Of a stretch of 64,000 nucleotides of DNA, positions 1 through 8,964 are shown in pieces (position 1 is the first letter of the stretch; every line of letters starts with the position of its first letter). The notes under the pieces are model-generated. The model was not told the DNA's origin. It did not search any database and saw only the letters and a list, made by a program, of their open reading frames with translations. Source of the stretch: Anaerolineaceae bacterium (GTDB lineage Bacteria > Chloroflexota > Anaerolineae > Promineifilales > Promineifilaceae); the NCBI GenBank assembly GCA_002699125.1, contig PABI01000184.1:1-64000 (forward strand), read 5' to 3'. Position numbers and translations under genes: made by a program.

Positions 1-59
1 GCAACCGTGGCAAATTGAGGTAAAAACCGCCTAAATTCGGGTTTCGTATCACACAGTTG

Positions 60-172
60 CTCTGAATGGAGCGCAGCGAAATGAAGAATCCCACCGGAGG
101 CACCCCTGTAAAGGCCACGCTCGCAGTGCGTGAGGTTCATAGGGATGCTTCGCTGCGCTCAGCATGACAACT
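60..172. repeat. intergenic repeat, GTCATTCTGAG family (degenerate)
   Basis: Two arms face each other: TCTGAATGGAGCGCAGCGAA near 60 and GCTTCGCTGCGCTCAGCATG near 150. The same sequence family (GTCATTC-GAG-GAAGCGAAGAATC) appears between other genes at 1124-1200, 20312-20430 and near 49961-49992. The first 270 bases hold no gene that I can support. Confidence 0.6.
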
Positions 173-175
173 CCC

Positions 176-232
176 TTGTAGCCGCGGTTTCTTACCGCGT
201 AAAATCTGCGCGGTAAGAAACCGCGGCTACAA
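176..232. repeat. perfect 24-bp inverted repeat (hairpin)
   Basis: Bases 176-199 are exactly reverse-complementary to 209-232, with a 9-base loop. No T-run follows, so it is more like a mobile palindromic repeat than an intrinsic terminator. It lies 38 bases upstream of menB. Confidence 0.85.
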
Positions 233-270
233 CAAACAGATTTATCATCCAAGAAAAAACAGGTGAACCC

Positions 271-1116
271 ATGAAAAACAAACCCAACTGGAAAACAGTC
301 AAAGAATACGAAGATATTACCTACAAAAAATCCGACGGTGTAGCCCGAATTGCCTTTAACCGGCCCAACGTGCGCAACGCCTTCCGCCCCAAGACGGTGG
401 CCGAACTGTACGAAGCGTTCCTCGACGCCCGCGAAGATACTTCTATCGGCGTGGTGCTGCTGAGCGGCGAAGGGCCATCAACCAAAGACGGCGTCTACGC
501 CTTTTGCAGCGGCGGCGACCAAAACGCCCGCGGCCACCAGGGCTACGTGGACGATGAAGGGATGCCTCGGCTTAACATTTTGGAAGTGCAGCGGCTGATG
601 CGCTTCATGCCCAAAGTGGTGATTGCCGTCGTGCCCGGCTGGGCGGTGGGCGGTGGTCATAGCCTGCACGTGGTGTGCGATCTCACGCTGGCCAGCAAGG
701 AACACGCCATCTTCAAGCAAACCGACGCCGACGTCACCAGCTTCGACGGTGGCTACGGTTCCGCTTACCTGGCCAAAATGGTGGGCCAAAAGCGTGCCCG
801 CGAAATCTTCTTCCTGGGGCGCAACTACTCGGCGCAAGAGGCATACGAGATGGGCATGGTCAACGCCGTGGTGCCGCACGATGAATTGGAAGACACAGCC
901 TACCAATGGGCGCAGGAAATTCTGGCCAAGTCGCCTACGTCCATCAAAATGCTCAAGTTTGCCATGAACCTGACGGACGACGGCATGGTGGGCCAGCAGG
1001 TGTTTGCCGGCGAAGCCACCCGCCTGGCCTACATGACCGATGAAGCCAAAGAGGGCCGCAACGCCTTCCTGGAAAAGCGCAAGCCCAACTTCAAAAACAT
1101 CAAGTGGATCCCGTAA
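271..1116 (+). CDS. menB: 1,4-dihydroxy-2-naphthoyl-CoA synthase
   Basis: A crotonase-fold enzyme that closes the second ring of the menaquinone precursor (o-succinylbenzoyl-CoA to DHNA-CoA) in the cytoplasm. The protein is 281 residues, normal for long-form MenB. Visible family signatures are the Gly-rich oxyanion-hole segment GWAVGGGHSLHVVCDL, the CSGGDQ segment and the FKQTDADVTSFDGGYGSAYL stretch typical of MenB rather than of general enoyl-CoA hydratases. The C-terminus (RKPNFKNIKWIP) also matches MenB. No other men gene is in the window, so it stands alone here. The ATG at 271 has only a weak Shine-Dalgarno sequence (CAGGTGAA). It implies a menaquinone-based respiratory chain. Confidence 0.93.
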   Translation: MKNKPNWKTVKEYEDITYKKSDGVARIAFNRPNVRNAFRPKTVAELYEAFLDAREDTSIGVVLLSGEGPSTKDGVYAFCSGGDQNARGHQGYVDDEGMPRLNILEVQRLMRFMPKVVIAVVPGWAVGGGHSLHVVCDLTLASKEHAIFKQTDADVTSFDGGYGSAYLAKMVGQKRAREIFFLGRNYSAQEAYEMGMVNAVVPHDELEDTAYQWAQEILAKSPTSIKMLKFAMNLTDDGMVGQQVFAGEATRLAYMTDEAKEGRNAFLEKRKPNFKNIKWIP

Positions 1117-1123
1117 CGCGCCC

Positions 1124-1200
1124 ATTGTCATTCCGAGTGAAACGAGGAATCTTTCAACTTTGCAGGTAGAAAGATTTCTCACTTTGTTCGAAATGACAAT
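1124..1200. repeat. intergenic inverted repeat, GTCATTCTGAG family
   Basis: The left arm begins ATTGTCATTCCGAGTGAAAC and the right arm ends TTCGAAATGACAAT, so the element folds into one long imperfect hairpin directly after menB. It is the same family as 20312-20430. Confidence 0.75.
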
Positions 1201-1330
1201 TGAGGTTGTTTTGTTTTTCAGAGATGCGATTCAATGAATACGAGATGTCGGACTTTTGCCTCAAAATGCGAATGTTAAAAGTGGGCAAGAGTCCGATTTT
1301 TGTGTTTTGGTCTGGTTTTCTTTACAAACG

Positions 1331-1362
1331 TTCACATTTTCGCAGGCAAATTCCACTATAAT
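1331..1362 (+). promoter_or_regulatory. possible sigma-70 promoter for the serine protease
   Basis: TATAAT is present at 1357-1362 and TTCACA at 1331-1336. The spacer is 20 bases, longer than the ideal 17, so the -35 assignment is weak. If it is used, transcription would start near 1369, after the first in-frame ATG (1365), which favours the ATG at 1401. Confidence 0.35.
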
Positions 1363-1400
1363 GAATGGCGTCCTGGAAGATCACACAACCCTTTTCACTT

Positions 1401-2243
1401 ATGGAAGAGCAACCCGGCACGGTAACAGAAGAAATCCGCATGGCTCGATGGTTGGGCACGGCAAAAATTTGGCTGCGGCGCGGCTGGCCGTTTGTGGCGG
1501 GCATCGTAGCAGCGTTCCTGGGCGTGCTGCTTTACTCCTATCTTTATCCCGACCCCGTTCCCCTGACAGATGATGAAGTTGACCAGATTGTGGTTGATGC
1601 GATGGCTTCGGCTACACCGCTGCCTTCTTATTCCTCACAGGTATATCAGTTTATTTTGCCGTCGATCGTGCTCATTCGTACCTCGGGTAGAGATGAAGCT
1701 GGCGAAGAGGGCACGGGCGTGGGCAGCGGCGTCATCGTGAATGACAGTGCTGATATTTTGACGGCGCTGCACGTGGTGGCAGGGGCTGAGGAGATTGAAA
1801 TCTATTACCCGGATGGTGGCCGGACTACGGCCGTTCTCATCGCCGCCGAACCAGAAAATGATATTGCTGTCCTGGCCCCGGCCCAGCCACCCGAAATCAC
1901 CGTGCCGGCCGTAATGGGCAACCCCAACGCCATGCGCGTGGGGGATGAAGCCTACGCCGTGGGTAACCCCTTGGGACTGGCCGGTTCGATGAGCGCCGGG
2001 GTTATTTCCGGCTTTGACCGCACGCTGCCCATTAATGATGAGATAGAGCTAACGGGATTGATTCAGTTTGATACGGCCGTAAATCCCGGCAACTCAGGCG
2101 GCCCCCTACTCAACCGTAGAGGCGAAGTCATCGGCATCGTAACCGCGTTAGCCAACCCATCTGAGCAAAACTTCTTCATCGGCATCGGCTTTGCTGTGCC
2201 CATTACCACGGCGGCAAGTGTGGCGGGCGCACCGCGTTACTGA
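1401..2243 (+). CDS. membrane-anchored trypsin-like serine protease (HtrA type without PDZ)
   Basis: An envelope protease of the S1C/DegP-like group. A single N-terminal membrane segment (GWPFVAGIVAAFLGVLLYSY) is followed by a chymotrypsin-fold domain. The catalytic triad is visible as His in TALHVV, Asp in NDIAVL and Ser in GNSGGP. The protein stops directly after the protease domain (ITTAASVAGAPRY), so there is no PDZ domain for substrate or peptide sensing. An in-frame ATG at 1365 would add 12 residues; I prefer 1401 because of the TATAAT at 1357-1362, though neither start has a clear ribosome site. It lies just upstream of the MoxR operon, and a joint role in envelope quality control is only an inference. 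Confidence 0.82.
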   Translation: MEEQPGTVTEEIRMARWLGTAKIWLRRGWPFVAGIVAAFLGVLLYSYLYPDPVPLTDDEVDQIVVDAMASATPLPSYSSQVYQFILPSIVLIRTSGRDEAGEEGTGVGSGVIVNDSADILTALHVVAGAEEIEIYYPDGGRTTAVLIAAEPENDIAVLAPAQPPEITVPAVMGNPNAMRVGDEAYAVGNPLGLAGSMSAGVISGFDRTLPINDEIELTGLIQFDTAVNPGNSGGPLLNRRGEVIGIVTALANPSEQNFFIGIGFAVPITTAASVAGAPRY

Positions 2244-2252
2244 TTGCAGGTC

Positions 2253-2313
2253 AGGACTGGCAGTCCTGATAACAACAATTTGCTGAAAATTTTGAGTTAG
2301 GACTGCCAGTCCT
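2253..2313. repeat. AGGACTGGCAGTCCT palindromic repeat pair
   Basis: The near-perfect palindrome AGGACTGGCAGTCCT at 2253-2267 recurs as AGGACTGCCAGTCCT at 2299-2313. The same element occurs at 39378-39392 and 39426-39438. Confidence 0.75.
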
Positions 2314-2339
2314 AATCGCCACAACAACTGGAGCAAACG

Positions 2340-3350
2340 ATGGAATTCACCCCCAGGCCAGACAGCGATAAACCGATGGAGCGCGTCCTCTACGAAGTCA
2401 AGAAGATCATCGTGGGACAGGACAATTTACTGGAGCGGCTGATCGTTGCCCTGCTGGCGCGGGGGCACATTTTGGTCGAGGGCGTGCCCGGCCTGGCCAA
2501 AACAATGGCCATCAAAACGATGGCCGGGGCGATTGGCGGTGAGTTCCAGCGCATTCAGTTCACCCCGGACCTGGTGCCGGCCGACCTGATCGGCACGCGC
2601 ATCTACAACCAGAAAAGCGGCGAGTTTAACACCTCGCTTGGCCCTGTTTTTACCAACCTGCTGCTGGCGGACGAAATCAATCGCGCCCCGGCCAAGGTGC
2701 AAAGCGCCCTGCTGGAAGTGATGCAAGAGCGGCAGGTGACCATTGGCCGCGAAACCCACAAAGTGCCCAATCCCTTCTTGGTGATGGCCACGCAGAACCC
2801 CATTGAATCTGAGGGCACCTATCCACTGCCAGAGGCGCAGGTAGACCGCTTCATGCTCAAGGTGCTGGTCGGTTACCCCAGCCAGACCGAAGAATTTGTC
2901 ATTGTGGAGCGGATGACCAGCGCCGTGCAGGCGGTGCAGCGGGTAATCGACACCGATCAGCTGGTGGCGTTGCAAGGCGAAGTGGATGCCGTCTACGTCG
3001 ATCCGGCGCTGATGGAGTATGCCGTGAAGCTGGTGACCGCCACGCGACGGCCGCAAACCGTTGGGCAGGGTGATCTGGCCCAATATTTAATGTTTGGCGC
3101 CAGTCCGCGGGCCTCGATTAACCTGATTCTGGCGGCCAAGGCGCTGGCTTTTGTGCGCGGGCGCGCCTACGCGCTGCCGCAGGACGTCAGCGATCTGGCG
3201 CTGGACGTCATTCGCCATCGCCTGGTGCTGTCTTATGAAGCGCTGGCCGATAATGTGACCAGTGACGAAATTTTGCAGAAAATATTATCGGTTGTGCCCC
3301 AGCCGGAGGTGCCCTTGCATGAGCGAGCCTACAGCCGCGCCCGCATTTAA
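2340..3350 (+). CDS. MoxR-family AAA+ ATPase
   Basis: A cytoplasmic AAA+ chaperone-like ATPase of the MoxR group, which works with VWA-domain proteins to assemble or activate metal-dependent or envelope complexes. The 336 residues show a Walker A variant (GVPGLAKT), Walker B with sensor region (LLADEINRAPAKVQSALLE), the family segment ATQNPIESEGTYPLPEAQVDRF, and a C-terminal lid domain ending in VVPQPEVPL. It is the first gene of a tight operon with a DUF58 protein (31-base overlap) and two VWA membrane proteins, the classic MoxR arrangement. The substrate of the complex cannot be read from the sequence. Confidence 0.93.
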   Translation: MEFTPRPDSDKPMERVLYEVKKIIVGQDNLLERLIVALLARGHILVEGVPGLAKTMAIKTMAGAIGGEFQRIQFTPDLVPADLIGTRIYNQKSGEFNTSLGPVFTNLLLADEINRAPAKVQSALLEVMQERQVTIGRETHKVPNPFLVMATQNPIESEGTYPLPEAQVDRFMLKVLVGYPSQTEEFVIVERMTSAVQAVQRVIDTDQLVALQGEVDAVYVDPALMEYAVKLVTATRRPQTVGQGDLAQYLMFGASPRASINLILAAKALAFVRGRAYALPQDVSDLALDVIRHRLVLSYEALADNVTSDEILQKILSVVPQPEVPLHERAYSRARI

Positions 3351-4233
3351 ACGGACCACCCCCGACGAGATTTTGCAGCGGCTGGAATGGCGCGTCATCC
3401 GGCGGCTGGATGGCCTGCTGCAGGGGGATTACCGTACCTTGTTCTACGGCACCGGCATTGACTTTGCCGACATCCGCGAATACCAGGTCAACGACGACAT
3501 CCGCCACATCGACTGGAACGTGACGGCGCGCATGGACAGCCCGTACGTGCGCCAATACACGGAGGACCGCGACGTGACGGCCTGGTTTTTGCTCGATCTC
3601 AGCCCGTCGATGGGCTTTGGTCCGGCGGCGCGGCCCAAGCAGCTGGTGCTGACCGAATACGTGGCCACGCTGGCCCGGCTGCTGGTGCGCAGCGGCAACC
3701 GGGTGGGGGCCATTTTGTACAACCGCCGCGTAGAGCAGACGATTCCGCCGCGCGGCAGCCGCAACCAGGTGCTGCGCATCATGCGCTCAATCTTGAACCA
3801 GCCGGGTGACCCAGGCGGCGTGGCCACCGATCTGACGCCGCTGCTGGATGCGGGTTTAAACACGTTTAAGCGCCGTTCGCTGGTCTTTGTGATTTCTGAT
3901 TTTATTAGCGAGCCGGGTTGGGAACGGCCGTTAAACCTCCTCAACCGCCGCCATGAACTGGTGGGCATCCGGCTGTGGGACCCGCGCGAAACAGAGCTGC
4001 CCGATGCCGGCATGATTGTGGTGGAAGATGCCGAGACGGGTGAGCAGCTTTTGGTCGATACCGGCCATCCTGGTTTCCGCCGTCGCTTTCTGGAAGCCGC
4101 CGACCGGCGCGAAGCCGAACTCAAAACAACCCTGAAGCGGGCCGGCGTGGACCTGTTTGGCATCTCCACGGAAGAAGATTTGGTCGGCGCGATTGTGCGT
4201 ATGGCCAGTTTGCGCAAGAAGAGGCGGCGATGA
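3319..4233 (+). CDS. DUF58 domain protein
   Basis: A 304-residue DUF58 protein, the usual partner of MoxR ATPases. The conserved core is visible as GTGIDFADIREYQVNDD, HIDWNVTARM and a VWA-like FLLDLSPSM motif in which the MIDAS-type Asp-x-Ser-x-Ser pattern is kept. The start at 3319 is set by GGAGGT at 3305-3310, eight bases upstream; longer in-frame starts back to 3262 lie deep inside moxR and are unlikely. It overlaps the end of the MoxR gene and ends in an ATGA overlap with the next gene, which indicates translational coupling. Confidence 0.9.
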   Translation: MSEPTAAPAFKRTTPDEILQRLEWRVIRRLDGLLQGDYRTLFYGTGIDFADIREYQVNDDIRHIDWNVTARMDSPYVRQYTEDRDVTAWFLLDLSPSMGFGPAARPKQLVLTEYVATLARLLVRSGNRVGAILYNRRVEQTIPPRGSRNQVLRIMRSILNQPGDPGGVATDLTPLLDAGLNTFKRRSLVFVISDFISEPGWERPLNLLNRRHELVGIRLWDPRETELPDAGMIVVEDAETGEQLLVDTGHPGFRRRFLEAADRREAELKTTLKRAGVDLFGISTEEDLVGAIVRMASLRKKRRR

Positions 4234-5234
4234 CCTTTATCTGGCCCATCATGCTGCTGTCCTTGCTGCTGGTGCCGCTGCTGATCTGGTATTACCGGCG
4301 GCAGGTAAAACTGCGCGATCAGAGAACGGCCGTTCTCGGTCCGCTGGGGTTGGTGCAAAGTGGGGATGGAACGGCCGTAGGTCGCCAGCGCCATATTCCT
4401 CCTTTTCTTTTCCTCATTGGCCTGACTTTGCTGCTGTTTGCCCTGTCGCGGCCCGAACTGCCCGTGAGCCTGCCCCGCATCGAAGGCACCGTCATTTTGG
4501 CCTTTGATGTTTCCAGCAGCATGTTGGCCGACGATCTGGAACCAAGCCGCATCGAAGCCGCCAAAGGAGCGGCGCGCGCCTTTGTGGCCAACCAGCCCAG
4601 CACCATCCGTGTAGGCGTCGTGGCTTTTAGCAATGGTGGCCTGATCGTGCAGCCACCTACCGAGGTGCAGGCAGATGTGTTGGCCACTATCGACCGGCTC
4701 AGCCCGCAGGGCGGCACCTCGTTGGGGCAGGGCATCTTCACCTCGCTGAACGCCATCGCCGGCGAAACCATTGTGCTGGAAGAAGATGCACTGGAGCCGG
4801 AAAACCTGGCCGACAGCGTGGCGGCGCTGCAAATCGAAGAATTCTCTTCGGCGGTGATTGTGCTGCTGTCTGACGGGGAAAACACGGAGTTCCCGGAGCC
4901 GCTGGAGATTGCCCAGATTGCCGCCGAAGCCGGCGTGCGCGTCTACACGGTGGGCATTGGCAGTCCGGAAGGAGCCATGTTGGAGATAGACGGCTTCAGT
5001 GTGGTGACCCAGCTTAACGAGCCGATGCTGCAAGAGATCGCCAGCCTGACCAACGGCACGTATTATTTTGCCGCCAATGAAGAGGAACTGCGCGACATTT
5101 ACGAAAATATTGATTTGCAATTTACGATTCGCGGCGAGCAGATGGAAATCACCGCCATTCTGGCTGGATTCAGTTTGATGTTCATGCTCGTCAGCGGTGC
5201 GCTGTCGATGCTCTGGTTTGGGCGAGTACCATGA
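4230..5234 (+). CDS. VWA-domain membrane protein (BatA-like)
   Basis: A 334-residue protein with two N-terminal membrane helices (IMLLSLLLVPLLIWYY and PFLFLIGLTLLLFALS), a von Willebrand factor A domain and a C-terminal membrane helix (ILAGFSLMFMLVSGALSMLW). The metal-ion-dependent adhesion site is intact (FDVSSSM, later LLSDGEN). The layout equals BatA/BatB of MoxR-Bat operons, where the VWA domain is displayed outside the membrane. The ATG overlaps the DUF58 stop (ATGA). Confidence 0.88.
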   Translation: MTFIWPIMLLSLLLVPLLIWYYRRQVKLRDQRTAVLGPLGLVQSGDGTAVGRQRHIPPFLFLIGLTLLLFALSRPELPVSLPRIEGTVILAFDVSSSMLADDLEPSRIEAAKGAARAFVANQPSTIRVGVVAFSNGGLIVQPPTEVQADVLATIDRLSPQGGTSLGQGIFTSLNAIAGETIVLEEDALEPENLADSVAALQIEEFSSAVIVLLSDGENTEFPEPLEIAQIAAEAGVRVYTVGIGSPEGAMLEIDGFSVVTQLNEPMLQEIASLTNGTYYFAANEEELRDIYENIDLQFTIRGEQMEITAILAGFSLMFMLVSGALSMLWFGRVP

Positions 5235-5293
5235 GGATGGATTGTCATGCCTGCGAAAACGGATATCCATATCTGGCAATGGATCATACTGGA

Positions 5294-5371
5294 ACGCTGA
5301 TTTACCTGATTCCCCTCATATTTCAACGTGAGTATTATTTGATCAGGAAAATCAGGGTAATCTGCGTCCTA
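5294..5371. repeat. imperfect inverted repeat, CAGATTTACCTGAT family
   Basis: The arms ACGCTGATTTACCTGATT and AATCAGGGTAATCTGCGTCC face each other between the two VWA genes. A perfect copy of the same family lies at 6494-6555. Confidence 0.7.
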
Positions 5372-5391
5372 TTTGACTTGGAGCGAGTTGA

Positions 5392-6471
5392 ATGAATTTT
5401 CTCTGGCCCTGGTTACTGCTATTTTTGCTGATTATTCCGCTCAGCATCGCCATCTACATTTGGATGCTGCGACGGCGGCGCAAATTTGCCGTGCGCTACT
5501 CCAGCCTGTCGCTCATCCGCGAGGCGCTGCCCAAAAGCGCCCGCTGGCGGCAGCATTTACCCTTTGCCCTCTTTTTGCTGGGGCTGACCAGCCTCATTTT
5601 TGCCCAGGCGCGCCCCGTGGCCGAGGTGGATGTGCCGCTCAGCCGCACCACGATCATTTTGGCGCTGGACGTGTCGCGCAGCATGTGCGCCACGGATGTC
5701 GATCCCAACCGGCTGGCGGTGGCCCAGGATGCAGCGCTGGCCTTCGTAGAAGCGCAGGCCGACGGTACGCAGATTGGGCTGGTCGCTTTTGCCGGTTTTG
5801 CCGAACTGATTGTGCCGCCAACCAATGACAAGGATGTACTTCTGGACGCCATTGCCAATTTGACCACCTCGTTTGGCACGGCCATTGGCAGCGCGACGTT
5901 AAAGTCGATTGATGCCATCTCAGAAATAAATACGGCCGTTCCCCCCAGCGGCCTCAATCTGCAAGAAGAAAATCCAACCAGTGAGGTGATCGAAACCTAC
6001 CAGCCCGACATCATCGTTTTGCTCACGGACGGAGCCAACAGCCAGGGGCCGCGCCCGCTGGATGCTGCCCAGCAAGCGGCTGACCGACTGGTGCGCGTCT
6101 ACACCATCGGCTTTGGCACGGATGAGATTCCCGAGATGGTGTGCAGCCAGGCGCAGCTGGGCGGTGATGCCGTCAACCGTGGGTTTGGCGGCGGCTTCGG
6201 CGGCAGTTTTGGCGGCTTTGGCGGCGGGGGCAACTTCCGGCGCTTCCTGGTGATCGATGAAGAAACCCTGCAAGGTGTGGCCGATCTCACCGGCGGTGAA
6301 TATTATCGTGCCGAGAGTGCCGACCAGCTTTTGGAGGTATTCCAGGAACTGCCCACGCAAATCATTTTGCAGAAGGAAGCGATTGAGATCAGCGTATTTT
6401 TTGTGATTGCGGCGGTGGTTTTGGCGGGAACGGCCGTTTTTCTCTCTCTCAAATGGCGGCGCTACCCCTAA
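5392..6471 (+). CDS. VWA-domain membrane protein (BatB-like) with Gly-rich loop
   Basis: A 359-residue paralogue of the preceding VWA protein with the same topology: two N-terminal helices, a VWA domain with MIDAS (LDVSRSM, LLTDGAN) and a C-terminal helix (FFVIAAVVLAGTAVFLSL). It carries an unusual insertion between residues about 263 and 280 made only of Gly, Phe and Ser, close to the end of the VWA domain, probably a flexible loop or partner-binding segment. It has its own ATG after the repeat that separates it from the first VWA gene, but is likely in the same transcript. Confidence 0.87.
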   Translation: MNFLWPWLLLFLLIIPLSIAIYIWMLRRRRKFAVRYSSLSLIREALPKSARWRQHLPFALFLLGLTSLIFAQARPVAEVDVPLSRTTIILALDVSRSMCATDVDPNRLAVAQDAALAFVEAQADGTQIGLVAFAGFAELIVPPTNDKDVLLDAIANLTTSFGTAIGSATLKSIDAISEINTAVPPSGLNLQEENPTSEVIETYQPDIIVLLTDGANSQGPRPLDAAQQAADRLVRVYTIGFGTDEIPEMVCSQAQLGGDAVNRGFGGGFGGSFGGFGGGGNFRRFLVIDEETLQGVADLTGGEYYRAESADQLLEVFQELPTQIILQKEAIEISVFFVIAAVVLAGTAVFLSLKWRRYP

Positions 6472-6493
6472 ATGTGCTAAACTTTCTCCAAAA

Positions 6494-6555
6494 AATAGGA
6501 CGCAGATTTACCTGATTTTACTGATCAGGGAGATCAGGTAAATCTGCGTCCTATT
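6494..6555. repeat. perfect 23-bp inverted repeat
   Basis: Bases 6494-6516 are exactly complementary to 6533-6555, with a 16-base loop that itself holds TGATCA. The family is shared with 5294-5371. It could also act as a transcription barrier after the VWA gene, but no T-run follows. Confidence 0.85.
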
Positions 6556-6573
6556 CAAGAGAACTCCAATTGT

Positions 6574-7581
6574 ATGAAACCATATGAACAACTAACATTT
6601 CGGGGCAAGCTGCGGCGGCTGCGGGGATTGGCGGAGGATGCGCTGCGGCAGTTTGGCGTAACGGCCGTTCGCCTCAAGCTCATCGGCACCGACACCAATC
6701 TCATCTACCGCGTTTGGGCTGACGATGGGCAGCAGTTTGCCCTGCGTATAGCTAATCCAAAGTGGCGCGGGGTGGATACGGCCGTTTCCGAAGCACTCTG
6801 GCTCGATGCCCTGGCCCGGGACACCGATATTCCCGTCCCCTGCATTCAGCGCACGCCGGCAGGAGGAGCCGTTGTGTTCCCTCAGGCGGCTGGCGTCCCC
6901 ACCGACCGCCATGCCTTGCTGATGAGCTGGCAGCCCGGTGTGTTGCTGGGCAAGCGGCTGACCGCCAAAAACGTGGCCAAAATGGGCGAGCTGTTTGGCA
7001 AGCTGCACAGGCACGGAGGAAGCTGGCAACCGCCCGAGGGCTTCACCATCCGGCGCTTTGACCAAATGCTGTCTCGCGGTGAGCCAAACGAGCTCTTTGC
7101 TGAATCCAGCCTGGCGGCCTACGATGCCCCAACCGAGACGCTGCTGCGCCAGATGAGTGAGCAGGTGGCCCAAACCTACGCCGCGCTCGATCCGGCCGAT
7201 TTGCGCGTCATCCATTGCGATTTATGGCACGACAACATCAAAATCCACCAGGGACAGCTCTATCCCTTCGACTTCGAGGACACCATCTGGGGCTTTCGTT
7301 TGCACGACATGGCGATGGCACTGTTGGATTTGTACGAAGATGTGGGGAACCCAGAGGAGTATGCTCGGCTTCTGGCGGCGTTCCGCGCTGGGTACGAAGC
7401 ATTCCTGCCCTGGCCAGAAGGGGAAATGGAATTGCTCATGTTCGGCCGGATGCTGTGGAAAACCAACTGGATTGCCCGCTTCTGGCCCGAGGGATTGGCA
7501 AAAACGGCCGCATTCCACGCCAACCTCTACGATCATTACCTTAAAACCGGGGAGCTGCTCCCACCCAAACTGCCTCGCTAA
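6574..7581 (+). CDS. APH/homoserine-kinase-like phosphotransferase
   Basis: A 335-residue protein of the aminoglycoside phosphotransferase/choline kinase/SrkA superfamily. The ATP-lobe Lys region is FALRIANPKW, the catalytic loop is complete (HCDLWHDN, the H-x-D-x4-N pattern), and the metal-binding DFE segment follows (PFDFEDTIWG). The substrate is not evident; relatives phosphorylate small alcohols, amino acids or proteins (stress kinase SrkA). It stands alone between repeats. Confidence 0.82.
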   Translation: MKPYEQLTFRGKLRRLRGLAEDALRQFGVTAVRLKLIGTDTNLIYRVWADDGQQFALRIANPKWRGVDTAVSEALWLDALARDTDIPVPCIQRTPAGGAVVFPQAAGVPTDRHALLMSWQPGVLLGKRLTAKNVAKMGELFGKLHRHGGSWQPPEGFTIRRFDQMLSRGEPNELFAESSLAAYDAPTETLLRQMSEQVAQTYAALDPADLRVIHCDLWHDNIKIHQGQLYPFDFEDTIWGFRLHDMAMALLDLYEDVGNPEEYARLLAAFRAGYEAFLPWPEGEMELLMFGRMLWKTNWIARFWPEGLAKTAAFHANLYDHYLKTGELLPPKLPR

Positions 7582-7584
7582 ATT

Positions 7585-7650
7585 TTTACCGCGGAGGACG
7601 CGGAGAGCGCAGAGAAAACCTCTTTTTACCTCTGTGTTCTCTGTGGCAAA
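7585..7650. repeat. intergenic repeat, GCGGAGG/CTCTGTG family
   Basis: The segment holds ACCGCGGAGGACGCGGAGAG followed by TACCTCTGTGTTCTCTGTGG, arms of the family also seen at 61000-61055 and, inserted in coding sequence, at 21470-21560, 21815-21905 and 22205-22312. Confidence 0.7.
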
Positions 7651-8808
7651 TTAGAGCGGGTAACGGCCGTATTCTTGCACCGCGTCCACCATGGCCAGCA
7701 CGTTTTCCGGCGGGACGTCGTTCATGACGGTGTGGACCGAGGCCAGCAGGTAGCCGCCGCCTGGACCCAGCGCCTCAATCACTCGCTTTACCTCGCGGCG
7801 CACGTCGTCGGGTGTGCCGTAGGGCAGCACCCGGTGCGTGTCGATGCCGCCGCAGAAGACAATGTTTTGGCCAAAACGCCGCTTCAGCTCCGCCAGTTCA
7901 GACATGCGTCCCGCCGACGTTTGAATCGGGTTCAAAATATCAACGCCCATCTCGATAAAATCATCAATCAGGGGGAAAACGTCGCCATCTGTGTGGAACA
8001 GCACCTTCGCCTTGGTGCGGGCTTTGATGAAGGCGATGTAGTCGGCGTGGAACGGCTTGACAAATTCGCGGTACATCTTGGGCGACAGCAGCAGGCTGGT
8101 TTGCGTGCCCAGATCATCACCAATTTTGATGATGTCCACATTCTCGCCTAGCTCCCGCAGAAAATGACCCATCAACTGTTTGCATAACTCGGTGATTTTG
8201 GCCAGCAGCGCTTTGGCAAAATCAGGCTTTTCTACCATGCTTATCATGAACCGGTCCATGCGCTGCATCTGGAAGGCGCGCTCCAGCGGGAAGAGCAGCC
8301 AGGGTGTGGCCATGATGGCGTACCGGTTTTCGGCGGCCAGGGCGGCGGCTTCGGCGCGCACATGTGCTACCCGGCTGGGATCGTCCATGTCGGGCCAGTT
8401 GAACGCTTCTAGATCGGCGATGGTTTCGGCGTCGGCCAGCGGGTTGATGTGGGGAAACCATTCGCCAGGGGCCAGCTCTACCTGGCCTATGCCCCAGGAG
8501 TCGATGAACGGCGTGCCCGGTTCGCGGCCGGCGTTGGCCTGGAAATTGGCTGCCGGATGGCGATCCAGCACGGGGCGGACGTCGGTGCCGAGGCGTTGGA
8601 GGGTGGCTTCGTCGGGTACGGCCGTTCCCAATTCTGGCCAATCGTACAGGTAGCGGTCTTCGGCTTCTACGCCGACGAGCTTCTTGAGCTTCTGGTACGT
8701 TTTCATCTTGATGCCGGTGGCGTTGCTCACGCCCACCACGATGGGCACGCGGTCCGGCTGTTCGTGGTTAATAGCGGCTAAAACTCGCTCACGAGGAGTC
8801 ATTCTCAT
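7651..8808 (-). CDS. uroporphyrinogen-decarboxylase-family protein (methyltransferase-like)
   Basis: A 385-residue TIM-barrel protein of the UROD superfamily. The N-terminus MTPRERVLAAINHEQPDRVP and the segments KVLFHTDGDVFPLIDDFIEMGVDILNP (read in parts) and FCGGIDTHRVLPYGT are typical of the MtaA/CmuA-like branch that transfers methyl groups between cobalamin proteins and thiols, not of haem-pathway HemE. The first ATG (8808) has AAGGAG five bases upstream. No corrinoid protein is adjacent, so the substrate is open. It is divergent from the adenosine deaminase gene. Confidence 0.82.
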   Translation of the reverse strand: MRMTPRERVLAAINHEQPDRVPIVVGVSNATGIKMKTYQKLKKLVGVEAEDRYLYDWPELGTAVPDEATLQRLGTDVRPVLDRHPAANFQANAGREPGTPFIDSWGIGQVELAPGEWFPHINPLADAETIADLEAFNWPDMDDPSRVAHVRAEAAALAAENRYAIMATPWLLFPLERAFQMQRMDRFMISMVEKPDFAKALLAKITELCKQLMGHFLRELGENVDIIKIGDDLGTQTSLLLSPKMYREFVKPFHADYIAFIKARTKAKVLFHTDGDVFPLIDDFIEMGVDILNPIQTSAGRMSELAELKRRFGQNIVFCGGIDTHRVLPYGTPDDVRREVKRVIEALGPGGGYLLASVHTVMNDVPPENVLAMVDAVQEYGRYPL

Positions 8809-8821
8809 CGTAGCTCCTTGA

Positions 8822-8905
8822 AAAAATCCACAGATTACACAGATTACGCAGATTAAAAATAGTAATCTGTGTAATCTGCGAAATCTGCGGATGTTTGTGG
8901 ATTAT
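8822..8905. repeat. inverted repeat, CAGATTACACAGATTACGC family
   Basis: ATCCACAGATTACACAGATT is answered by AATCTGTGTAATCTGCG and CTGCGGATGTTTGTGGAT. The whole divergent promoter region between the UROD-like and deaminase genes is occupied by this element. Confidence 0.75.
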
Positions 8906-8964
8906 GCTGATGCTGGCTAAGATACCAGCAATCTATAAAGCGACAATAAATTTCTGGAGAAAAA

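Noticed and set aside
1256..1573. 105-codon frame upstream of the serine protease
   Set aside because: It overlaps the protease gene in another frame, has no domain and spans the promoter-like region.
3444..5279. 611-codon open frame on the minus strand opposite DUF58 and VWA genes
   Set aside because: It is antisense to two well-supported genes, has low-complexity Arg/Ser/Gln composition and no recognisable domain; long antisense frames are common at this base composition.
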